Shown here piece by piece: positions 27,301-33,700 of a DNA stretch of 64,000 bases. The DNA is taken from positions 124,001-188,000 of the forward strand of contig NZ_QMFB01000005.1 in assembly GCF_003285015.1 (NCBI RefSeq), read 5' to 3'. This DNA comes from Paenibacillus contaminans. Its GTDB lineage: Bacteria; Bacillota; Bacilli; Paenibacillales; NBRC-103111. Made by a program: the position numbers and the translations under genes. The first letter of the stretch is position 1; each line of letters starts with the position of its first letter. The notes beneath the pieces are model-generated. The model was not told where the DNA came from. It did not search any database and was given only the letters and a program-made list of their open reading frames with translations.

Positions 27301-29987
27301 GTATAGGTCGGCTGGCTGCCAACGGACAAATTCGTTAAATATTGACCGGGAATTTTAAAATTCGTCGTATTGATAAGCCCCGCCGTTTGCGGCGCAGACC
27401 AGGTTGCCACCGGAGTTTGCGCGGCCAAGGTATCCTCCTCGTGGTACCCCTCAAACAATTCGACTTTGAAATACGCCTGCTGTGCAGCCCCGCTGCCCGC
27501 AAGCTGCTTGTACCGAGCCATGACGTTGGTCGACCAATACATCACCGCATCTTCATGCTGATAAGCCATCAATTGGTTCGCAAAATCGGGAATGATGATC
27601 GCCGAAGAGCCATCATCCACAACTTCGATCGGATCGCTGACGAGCACAGTTTCCGGCTGCAGACGGCCGTCATTTTTCACGGTTAGCTTAAATGTTACTG
27701 TCCCCGTCTGCTTCGGCACGATCGTCCCATCCGCCAAAATCGCGGCGATCGACTCGTCGTTGCTGGACCATACGAATTGATCCGCTGTCTTGAATGTTGT
27801 ATCTTGTGGAATCTTGTAAGCTATTTTGGTCGCCGTTTTGCTTATTAAATTGACCGTTTTGGCCGTTCCGGAAGGCCAAGTGGCCGGATAGGCGATGCTA
27901 GAATTATCGGCCGTTACATACACCGGCTTGACGATCCGGAAATACTGGAACGTTTCATTCAGCATCGCCATATCTTCGCGCAAGCCTGTATTGACGGAAT
28001 TCAGCTCGCTGCCATTATTGTAAAAAATCTTGGCGCGCAAGTAGCCGTTTTCGGCATGGGCGCTGGACAGATAGGCGAAGGTGGCGTCATTCACTTCGTA
28101 TTCGCCTTCCAGTTGCAGAGGCGTAACCGGCTCGCCGCCGGGATCTCTTTTCCAATCCAGCTCGATGATGCCGTTGTCCCGGTCACCGATCGAGGCGTAA
28201 ACGCGCTTCTTGATGTCTGCCGGCGTGATTGCGCCATTCACCAGCCATTCATAAAAGCCATCCGTATCCTCCAGCGTTACATTTACCTTAATTTTGTCCC
28301 CGACATAGTACGTAGTCTTATCGATAGAAAGCCCGGTAAATGCGTCCGCTCTTGCAGGCGTAAGAATGATATCGGGATTGTTCGCGTAAGGTTTTGCTTG
28401 ATAGCCGCTGTCCGGATAAATGAAGGTGGTCGGATTTTTCACCCAATTCCCATAAAAATCCTGCTGCCGATAGTAGCGCCAGTCATACGTCCACGTAATG
28501 CCGTCGATTGTAGCGGTTTGCAGCCCGGTATACGACAGCGGATTTTGCAAATAGTCCTTAATCGTCTGCTTGTCGAGCGCCGCCGCAAACCCGAAGGTTA
28601 ACCCCGCAGTCATATATTCTTGCAACGTAGGGATGCCTGATCTGGTTAACGAATAGCCAGTTGCTCCGTTATGTAATTGAATCGTCGCCGCCGGCTTCTG
28701 ACCATACATGGACGAAATTTCAAACGGACGATTGAAGAACACATTAATCGGCAGCAATTGGCCCGTCTTGTATTTGCCGGTATTCGCCTCAAGCCGATCC
28801 ACAACGCCATTGTTCGCTTTGTCGTAAAATTTTGCGTAGTTATAATTTAAGTTATCAAAACCGGCGATGTTGGAATATTGCAAATGTCCAGCAGTACCAG
28901 GCATCGTGGAAACCGATAAGTAAGCGCCGCCGTTATAGGCGTAATTGATCTGGTAATCGGTATTGCTAAGCGAAGTCTTGTAGCTGAAACGGTCGAAATT
29001 TTTATAATTGTAAAAATGAATCAGATCCGCTTGCGCAGCCCCGTGGTACACTCTCGTTTGGAATATGTTCCAATCCTTCGTTTCCACATTGCCTTGGTAT
29101 CTTGCATTTAGCAGAATCGTAACCGTTTTGCTCGTCTCTCCTGGCTGAAACATAACGGTACCGCGATTTTTGCTCGCATCTGGATAAAGAAATTTTTGCG
29201 AGCCTGCGATCAGTTCGTAATCGAAAGAGACGGGTACCGTCTGCGCAGCGTTTAAGGCGAACTCTGCCTCCACGGTCCCCCCCCACATGCCGCGCAATTT
29301 TGCAATGCTCACTTGCACAAAGTCTTGATAATCGCTGTTATTGCCGATAAAGGTTTCCGGCGCCGCCGCATTCATCAGGAGAGGGGAGCTCTTGCCCGCA
29401 GCATTAGCGGGATCGGGCAAGCTTGCCAGATTGCCGGCCGCATCATAGCCAAGCAGATTTCCCTGCTCGTCGTAGGCTTGAACGCCGCCTGCCTGCACCT
29501 GATCCAAAATCCCGTCGAGACTGTCCAAATGCTTGTCCGTAATCGAGACGGTCCCTTGCTCAAGACCATTTAACGCATAACCTAGCGACTTCTCGATTTC
29601 CAGAAGCTTTTTGAGCTGCCCCAGCGTAATTTCCTCGCCATCCACGACAGCAACCTGCGACAGGTCTGTGTCGGCAGCCTCCCATAACGATTGTAGCTGA
29701 GCTAGTGAATAAGATTGGCCGTTTAACACGACCGGATAGGTTTGAAGTCCGCCTTCGCCATTCACGGCGCCAAGCTGTTGCATCATGCGCAGCATCGTCG
29801 ATGCTTCCGCTTCGCCATATTCGTCAACCAGCGCTTGATACAACTCCGTTTGCTTCAATGCAGCATTATTTGAAGTTGTAAGCTCACCGGGATTCGTCCC
29901 TGCCGCAAAAGCCGGCGTAACGGTTGACACCAGCATCATTACAGATAATAAACACGCAAGCAGCGCTTTCCATCTTCGCGTTTTCAA
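15399..29987 (-). CDS. giant SLH-anchored surface protein with many Big_1 Ig-like domains
   Basis: About 4862 residues. The TTG at 29987 is chosen: AAGGAG (30004-29999) lies 11 nt before it and it gives a clean signal peptide, KTRRWKALLACLL then SVMMLVSTVTPAFAAG; an ATG at 30020 and a longer frame to 30260 are less likely. Residues about 230-320 look like a Calx-beta module (FQPGETSKTVTILLNARYQG). The middle region is beta-rich and includes CARDB-like modules near 2400-2680. From about 2930 to 4605 there are some sixteen Big_1 (invasin/intimin type) repeats of the pattern ADGxSxAxIxVxxxDxxGHxLPG. A Pro-rich linker (TPVDPKPVDPVDPEP) near 4620 leads to three C-terminal SLH domains (GYSDGTVRADHTITRAE, GYSDSTFRPDQTITREE, GYPDGTFQPQGNVTRAE). 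Likely a long fibrous adhesin or surface-layer component. A LuxR-type ATPase gene lies upstream on the same strand. Confidence 0.93.
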   Translation of the reverse strand: MKTRRWKALLACLLSVMMLVSTVTPAFAAGTNPGELTTSNNAALKQTELYQALVDEYGEAEASTMLRMMQQLGAVNGEGGLQTYPVVLNGQSYSLAQLQSLWEAADTDLSQVAVVDGEEITLGQLKKLLEIEKSLGYALNGLEQGTVSITDKHLDSLDGILDQVQAGGVQAYDEQGNLLGYDAAGNLASLPDPANAAGKSSPLLMNAAAPETFIGNNSDYQDFVQVSIAKLRGMWGGTVEAEFALNAAQTVPVSFDYELIAGSQKFLYPDASKNRGTVMFQPGETSKTVTILLNARYQGNVETKDWNIFQTRVYHGAAQADLIHFYNYKNFDRFSYKTSLSNTDYQINYAYNGGAYLSVSTMPGTAGHLQYSNIAGFDNLNYNYAKFYDKANNGVVDRLEANTGKYKTGQLLPINVFFNRPFEISSMYGQKPAATIQLHNGATGYSLTRSGIPTLQEYMTAGLTFGFAAALDKQTIKDYLQNPLSYTGLQTATIDGITWTYDWRYYRQQDFYGNWVKNPTTFIYPDSGYQAKPYANNPDIILTPARADAFTGLSIDKTTYYVGDKIKVNVTLEDTDGFYEWLVNGAITPADIKKRVYASIGDRDNGIIELDWKRDPGGEPVTPLQLEGEYEVNDATFAYLSSAHAENGYLRAKIFYNNGSELNSVNTGLREDMAMLNETFQYFRIVKPVYVTADNSSIAYPATWPSGTAKTVNLISKTATKIAYKIPQDTTFKTADQFVWSSNDESIAAILADGTIVPKQTGTVTFKLTVKNDGRLQPETVLVSDPIEVVDDGSSAIIIPDFANQLMAYQHEDAVMYWSTNVMARYKQLAGSGAAQQAYFKVELFEGYHEEDTLAAQTPVATWSAPQTAGLINTTNFKIPGQYLTNLSVGSQPTYTLRVSTVNPENTYHVLSATAHIIVRSPAVKIQIDRSAGQAFTDQVGSIPITWTLQNFDGFAGSEFEFEVTRNGTLVPGSKITYDAQSGQFTSSSVRKTDGDFVLQFAPVDATEHRLKDNYVVTIKAKNSADSTWSYDSYYLYVYDSDVLNIQVDGQQQSQVTLSNIDRISRMTSEDILALKRDITLVKNTSINHADFTDLNLITDQIAWNVDDSHVATLNYGTYGNLASTEEYGYSSYLPKSLFQLTGLETGQTKVSATHARTGMKVDLDVTVETLRDKLYLFQLYPKAETTVNYSTMENGLKVERTVQTNANGELALYEENGIVSDVYVTSFYDNSTYTGVIDQLHLKSKEQNPATRQLYPVNILQLRRLAEVDVYLKKPDGKPYVGEVTYRGGVYRNGRYAKPAEVGVDTVYTVGNDGRLKVIFDTTDFYDPTLENNASSLSAKDEIEIILEVQFANDAYYPIMVYSSGNANPVDRIEFGDKVQQLRANASGKRETFVYAQSVKTNGSYTRIDLLNYSGKFGPNDQFKMINLATEFMWWGETTVGDSAKAELVSNLGTLPDGQSSETMKYPFSDYYTTRHVQVLNAKTIWLDKAESGTFSHRLYNDRGEFLKSFNTRATLVNMIGVPGVDIYGLKSEISRVRNDMAGTSTSTSSMSNNDRVMMETLKLLGKFNLGVGPMSMQLYPTDDPMVYRTIMRLHTSNVPSATSSTAGGNASVSFFQKNSQSFAPGAGDMKSMALGSYAAEQRSAFAKAQAEQGSSSKGPMYTVSGYYMGELRYNTQTAKWDNIVQAGGFTAGGGFQYQQVWNMMAGFVPVTFSIDVGAAVEVSFHTSVLYEQISGYPWADPTKTSVNDYLTSLRIVAYAEAFGGIGFDLSVIAMKIGLFGRLQFDNTATWLNRNYLADTSERVLSGDKLNLTGIAGIRVVLKFLFISISYDLASFKYSRTWLFKNWDKIEKYWNANSKQALTSKNAARAISLYLESIGQPEMAVLQSTTVESRDYLQEYERSWKTSNGGGNARLRSTFAGSGLDSKIDTLQTNAYPFSNPLVADDGSLFVYLSDAGSTNVADTAASWAKVNAVSGLYENQGPITTDPAMRRFGDSSLQIDGENDFVAAVWVTQKQPLAKETGETITNEEILLMNNGTEVMAGIYDGGTWTTYPLTDNLSPDLAPVVAVSNDKVFVAYRNAYSQNVNNPFDFTSFDSILYRVYDRTTKTWSDPELLYNGSNGTIMGISATALSDGTSAVAYALNNGGRQDAADNEIVYTVVDTSKDAAAAASTWKTKGIVKSVQLTSNQWADENPKLTSVRWTDGSERFVLAWYKTSVNSYGSQVKDIPLAAIRADGELDASFVDSLSDLTVSMSEQIDPNFVFANMSRANNTVDNLSIVWKDSEVNTDEATGETVSRDRLRAVKFGAAGNQFYLSAVQDIGKAEDYTQFDQLSVYVSGADGRQVKGVLLGTTYTTDAFEAGNVTSPDGDNLPVYVSKSVSNLYTSTGYYKNAFNGGQIWLNPEEIVKGFDLPIEFSIVNEGLDRIQEVEISVNGVARKYPVNLLPNSTEQLIYTYSIPNTVGNISFTVKATFANGDELEEQGRIILDIADVGMSDISMQAEGGSRKLYVPLYNKNDASLAGNKKKTVKLGLYSNTIFTDEYAIGVPVEIKDELSLGMIDNGGYVAVLDFDVKSYLAAQGKTEIPDDGLYVYLHAWIEDEEGHVVTEFDDTNNVKSVYVERLALKYNKPLVRMETEQDNTGTGTKVAFSMQNMNMAPIANGNVVMYLLDQAGVVLETQYLRASTDLLQLGSEQTVKHTFNFTQKGYDIRAEFYQESLDGFNKELSMLTMSGVPLSFKSNGTSYDVNVRDLASSQLVAVAANRNAAITIKQNGLTVASGTGNVTVDVALLASASGTANSFEIWVKSYQGGPLNSSQVYTVNLTNTSTGIGKLTASAESSNPIKPAVYWDDASVYLSEYVIDGYEISKAQVNINNQGWVDATNAYDGSQRTEVAKATAPDTYEVRTRIVFKNGTIQEANKLEFVIENPVMDPVQSTMEPVVKEGVAGGTTPITVPVILRNANGYPLAGKIVELTQVSGVASTIQPVQPVTDADGKAIFQITSGVLGSAAFEAKEKDGASLSQILNLTFKNGGISLTRTTVQVESGVYANNLDEASVTVSVYDAAGNPLSNHPLYFYPISFAGSFSVDQNTGYTDGNGMYTARFKSDTANVNQQFKIDFGSGLTVVKSIRFIPGPFDGSGNGMEIALLGNTATNVMASGSDSRTIQVTLRDRAGLGVANKTVSLAADLPGVTISSGMTATNVNGEMRFTVSGTTLGEATLTAVEAETQAAKTIKLNFVPGPFSSTNSEASITKTTMVAGSTDTATVTTHIRDAFGHPIANLSVRMEAQRWTGTGTVPTQWQTTDADGKVEFTVVAQSYGGVQYRLFVGSNPQLFKLFDVLFDYGTASESNMDVYVSKREIEAKNSSDLAEMTVTVKNDLGHYIPNAIVRVSSESPNVRFSSTTLSTGTFGQATFGVYGEAAGTATIKITVDGSSAELTETVKVIPAPIQDYRTQLTRSIDKLEVLGNNIDQATLTITAKDRFNNPYAGADVEATVSNWGVSFAVYGTTDAAGQAVIPIRYAGSGTFNVYPKVTYEGSSASLPQISNLTFVQGPVNLLNADISVDKQTFKVGEKPKVTIVLKAENGLPYEPTGNEWYYYEVEGTTGDGNQPYAQRLDLSYPQGQVPYELNISQTGEASLAVYLASYQSGRIAKLQDLPVLTFTTGDFVGNATLTSDSPGGETPASLRQEYWTNLQATTTDVGGNPVSGRTISLRAYVWDDDQQKLVIDPKTTIIATGSNMSGADGTVTFKAKRSEAGDVTFEMVDEDLEQVVGYKYYHRFTQQLFDPEQSRIETDHLERLADGVESSLITIHMIGTDGQPMVGQYLNYYGYGTDKVQVEELDNQSGSDANGVYRFKVTSQTPADVIMYFADVYHGISTNVPVMLRFVTPEQKIDTRQSTVAAADAAVVADGKQYGVVAVEIVDLTNTPIAYRKVQLIGLNGSSDIDVEVLETDADGKAWFYVSNDEVEEVTYKVVDVVSGQELEKKATMMFVAGNLDVTRSSVTSTHTEVPADGQSAATIEAALVDADGHPLPGRQIRLEATGGQGTIAPQLAVTNSDGKASFTVSRSEVGAITYVVVDVATGLTLPAQMTIHYVTGAPDANRSEVAVRPSAVVADGSSKATISVALKDASGHALPGAAVRLAANGGNSTITAVNAVTDASGAAAFEVSNAEVGQVSYTAYAALSGYPELAIAQQANVSFVNGDLDLNRSSVTAATYSVLADGISAIDVTVALQDTNGLEVINRELKLQVENQPGRTWNATTNEHGAANFEVTSSTVEDMTVYVTDVLTGLELQSKLNLSFKAGAVDVHASGIAVAPAAVPANGTDSATITVTIQDAYQHVLGGQTVSLMSNGVAVGMQTTDSNGKASFAVTNSVVENKSYHVYVSVNGQDQLLGEANVMFTNGRIDAAASTIVTDTQTPIAADGTANAAITVTAVDEYGHLMANREIELLENVTNRHWRGVTDASGKVQFLVNGTVIAQRTYRAYDAAGQKEIQGSVTLTFIAGAASRSASTVAVAPNEVKADGVSEAKITVTVSDAYGHVLPNHQVSLRAVTGSAQVKEGILVTNQAGQAVFTVVNDRAEKTQFEVAVTGGNTSIVLDAKAEVNFVSATTTPPTETNPTPVDPTPVDPKPVDPVDPEPIDEEQGLFKSDILDIEKIRARFRAQLARTAGEDGAARFSDLAGHWATMPVGLFARLDGIRGYSDGTVRADHTITRAEFASLLVQLLEIENTGTKQWSLRDIDSHWAYESIAVLAGHGVINGYSDSTFRPDQTITREEMVTLLLNLVNVKALPKRYAASFTDSGQVSPYAVQTVQAASNAGIVSGYPDGTFQPQGNVTRAEAVVMLANLLQLESGIRALLQPELAN

Positions 29988-30404
29988 GCTTCTAAACACT
30001 CCTTTTTCCTGCTCAATCATCGAACCTGCAAGCATTGTACGCGAAATCAAGAAAATAGTAGTCCTACGAAAGTTGTATATCGCGAAGAAAACACAAAAGT
30101 ATTTAGCGGGTATAACACGGCACCGCAGGCTGTACCCAGCTTTGTCCGCAGCACAGAGATCGCATGCGCATGATGTGGCCGACCGACCGTCTTCATGCAG
30201 CGAAACGCCACGCGCCGGCAGCGATGCACGGTGCAAAAATAGGTGCCGCCGCTCAACCAAACGGTGTGTGCTCCTCGATCTTCAGGCCCCTCAACTAGCA
30301 TATAAGGGAGACGGCGGCATCGCTCGTCGCTTGCATGCGCTGGAACCGACTGGAGTCCGATTCTGCACAATTGGAATCGAGTCCTTATTCCTTTCCTCGC
30401 CTCC

Positions 30405-30540
30405 AGTCCGAAAATGCCCGCTTGCAGCGGCTATTTGACTCGATACATCGCTAAATCCATTCTACAAGCGGGAAAATTCGGACTACAGCGTAGGAGGAAC
30501 CTCGATTCCCTGCTCCAAGTGAGCGAAATCGGACTATAGC
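30405..30540. repeat. inverted and direct repeats upstream of the giant gene
   Basis: Arms AGTCCGAA-N4-CCCGCTTG (30405-30424) and CAAGCGGG-N4-TTCGGACT (30465-30484) are inverted with 40 bp between. The right arm's GAAAATTCGGACTACAGCG recurs 51 bp later as GAAATCGGACTATAGCG (30526-30542), so the motif CGGACTAYAGCGTARGRGG occurs twice in tandem. The surrounding gap 29988-30588 shows no gene. Confidence 0.65.
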
Positions 30541-30588
30541 GTAAGGGGCCTTCGGTAGCGTTCAACCAAGAGGATATAAACAAAAAGA

Positions 30589-30746
30589 GGCTATCCCAGA
30601 AGGGTACGCTCAAACGAGCGAATCCCATAAATGATGTAAAAGAACCTTCAAAACCACTAGGTAAGTGGAAATGAAGGTTCTTTTGTTAAACGAAATCACA
30701 TATGAAGTGGGGCCCGATAATTCCGAAAGCGAATTTTGGGACAGCC
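30589..30746 (+). mobile_element. 158-bp MITE-like element with a central hairpin (copy 1)
   Basis: Ends are inverted: GGCTATCCCAGAA (30589-30601) and TTTTGGGACAGCC (30734-30746), 11 of 13 positions pairing. The centre is a perfect 13-bp stem AAAAGAACCTTCA / TGAAGGTTCTTTT (30638-30650, 30672-30684) enclosing CCACT / AGTGG. It abuts the stop codon of the minus-strand ATPase gene (TAA at 30752-30750) and may act as its terminator. A diverged copy lies at 52089-52245. No coding sequence inside; mobility is inferred from the ends and from having two copies. Confidence 0.65.
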
Positions 30747-30749
30747 CCC

Positions 30750-33700
30750 TTACGTTTCAAGCAACTGCAGCTTTTTGGCGAGCACGACCGCTTGCCCGCG
30801 CCGTTTGACGCCCAATTTTCCGAAAATTCTGGACGTATGCGTCTTGACCGTCGTTTCCGCAATTCCGAACCGTTCCGCAATGTCTTTATTGGATAACCCT
30901 TCTGCGAGTGCGGCGACGATTTCAATTTCCCTCCTCGTCAGCGGCTCGATCAAGGGCGATTCCGCCGCTTCTGTCGCGGTAGTAGAGACGCGATGTTGTG
31001 CATGATCTGCCATATCCACCGTGTCTGCGATGTCCGCCGTATCCCTCGACTTTGCTGCTCCGGGTACCGCAGTCGCCGCAGCGGCTGCTTCGTCCTCCAG
31101 CATGTTGAAGTACATCAAACGTGTTGCGATGAGCTCAAGCATGCGGACGTCACGATCCGTAAATACATCGGGCACATGCCGGTTTTCCAAATACAGCGCG
31201 TAGAACGTTCGATCTCCCGGCACAACGATCGGCATACACAGTATGGAGCGGGGGCGATACATGTCCATGTAGCGGCCCTTCGCAAAATAACTGCGCGCCG
31301 CATCGTGAAGCAAAAGCGGCTCTCCGGTCGCGATCGTATGGCGCAAGACATGCTCCGCATACAAATCGGCGTCCTCTTCACCCTCGTGCTGTCCAAGTTT
31401 TGCTTCGATCTGGACGCCGCCGCTCCTGCAGGCAAGTACGTAACCCCGGTCTGCACCTGTTTGGCGAAGCGCCGCCTCAAGGAAGCTTTCCAGCCAATTG
31501 TCCTTCTTCGGCTTGCCGGAGCAAGCGATGATTTGCCGCAGAAGCGCGTCTCCGCTCTCCGCAGCTCCGTTTTCTCCAGAACCGGTCTGCTGCGGCTGCG
31601 GAATTCGAAAATTCGAGCGATCTTCCGTCCTCGCCTGCCCAAGCGCCGGAATGTCCAGCGGCGTGGATAGCAGATCAAATAGATCCGCATGCTCCGTCCT
31701 GATTTGTGCAGCTTTGGAGGTAATCCCCCAAGCGGAGTAAGCCGTGCAGGCATCCATCGCGGCGATCATCGCCCCTGCCCGGCTCAGCATCTCGCTCTCG
31801 CAGTATGACGCAATCCGTTCGCAAGCGATCCCTTCCATTAAGCCGTATGCTTCGGCTCTCGCCCGCTTCGCCGCCGCCGTATAGCCGCTCAGCGCGCCCA
31901 TATCGTTCCCCTGGATCCGCGCCCATTCCGCTTGGACCAGCAAGCACGCGGAGGAACCGGAGCCGAGGTAGCCTTTCCTTTTTTTCATGCTTCGCAGCTG
32001 CTCCCGTACCGCGTTCCGTATCCGGCTGCGTTCCTCCGCATTCGCCTCCGGATACATAGCGGTTAACGTCAGTGTCTCAAACAGGCGCTGCTTCCAAACC
32101 CGCGCCACATCCAAAGCCAACTCGGTCTCCCTTGCCAGCTTCGCCCAATACAGCGCCTCCCGGTACTTCCCGGACAAATAAGCGACCTCAAGCTTGCAGA
32201 GGCAGCCATAGTTGTCCTCTCCTTCTTTGTGCGGGACGGGAATGGCAACAAAGCTGTCCTGCAAAGACGCGTCCTGAAGCGCCGCCAAATAACTGCCGGC
32301 AATGTGCACCAGCTCCAGCGTCTTGTCATTCGCATACTGCCTCATATGTTTATCGAAAAATTCCAATAGCCTGGATAAAGCATACAAGTCACGGTTGTGC
32401 GTAAGCAGACATGTAATCATGGCCAAATTGGCAAAAGTCACCTCACCTCGCTCCAGCCCGTCACGCAGCGCTTTCTCCAAATAAACGGATGCTTCGAAAG
32501 GATGCTCCAATTGCTTGGACAATCCTGTTGCGAAAGCGAGAATATGCTGTTGTCCGGACGCAGTCTCAACCGAAGCTTGGGCGGTTTGCATCTCGGCGTC
32601 GGGGACCGCTTGAACAAAGCGCGGTAGCTTCCTCTGCACCAACAATTCATAAACGCACAAAATTCCCGTCAGCGACTCCGTCCTTCCTTTTTGGATCGCA
32701 TAACGAATAAATCGGGCATACAGGTCAACCATCGACTCGGCATTATAAAGAAGCAATGGGAAAAACAGCCGTTCCACGTGCTGACTTAGCGTCGCATACT
32801 CGGTATCATGAGAGGGCGGTAACTGATGCAGCTTCCCTCTCTTTCGCTTCAGGACGAGCTGGGTATGCATCACTTCCTTGATGACAGTCCATTTGGAGAC
32901 GTCCTCGTGCAGCTTCCATCCATAAGCGGCCAAAGCCTCTTTTCCATACTGAATCGCTTTCTCATTCTCATCAAACGTATGAAATTGAATCAACGACGCC
33001 CACAGACGGGAACGCTCCGCCTGATCGAGCTGATTGGCATGCTGCTTCATGTCGAGCAGAAGCCGCTTCGCATCCGCAATGCTGCCGAGCATATACTCAG
33101 ACCATGCCAGAACAAGCTTCAATTGGAAGCGCAAAGCCCCTGTAGCCATCTCGCTTTCATCTTGTACAAGCTGAAGCCCGGCTTTCGCGTATCGTTTTGC
33201 TTGTTCATATTGCCCATGCTCCATAGCGCTGCGTCCCGCACGCAAATTGTATTCAGCCAGCTGCATCCGCTCTTGCGCAAACATGTCAGCAACACCCAGA
33301 TTCAAATGTTCGATCGCTTCCGCCATGGTACCGTCGTTCCATTCCAGCTGGCGCTGCAGCGCCCGTCCGATCTTCAGATGCCGCCACGCATTCCGATTTG
33401 AATCATAAGCATACGCCATCCGATGCAGCCGATCGTGCAAAAACATGTACAGGCTCTCATGCTCGCCATCGGTTCCGGCGCCATCCTCCCGGCATAAGAT
33501 TCCTTCCGCCTCTGCATCGCAAAGCAAACGAGCTGTCGTTTCCAGAGTAAGCTCACAAGCCTCGGAAAGAACCGAGAGGCGAAAAGCCGGGCCAATCGCA
33601 GCTGCCATCGCCAACATTGTTTTCGTTTCATCGGGGAGGCCGGCGAAGCCGGTTTCCATCCAACCGTGACCTCCTTGCCCATCGCCCATATGCCGGATCA

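Noticed and set aside
29990..30260. N-terminal 90-residue extension of the giant SLH protein
   Set aside because: The extension reads as non-coding sequence, would put the signal peptide in the middle, and a good ribosome site exists before the inner TTG.
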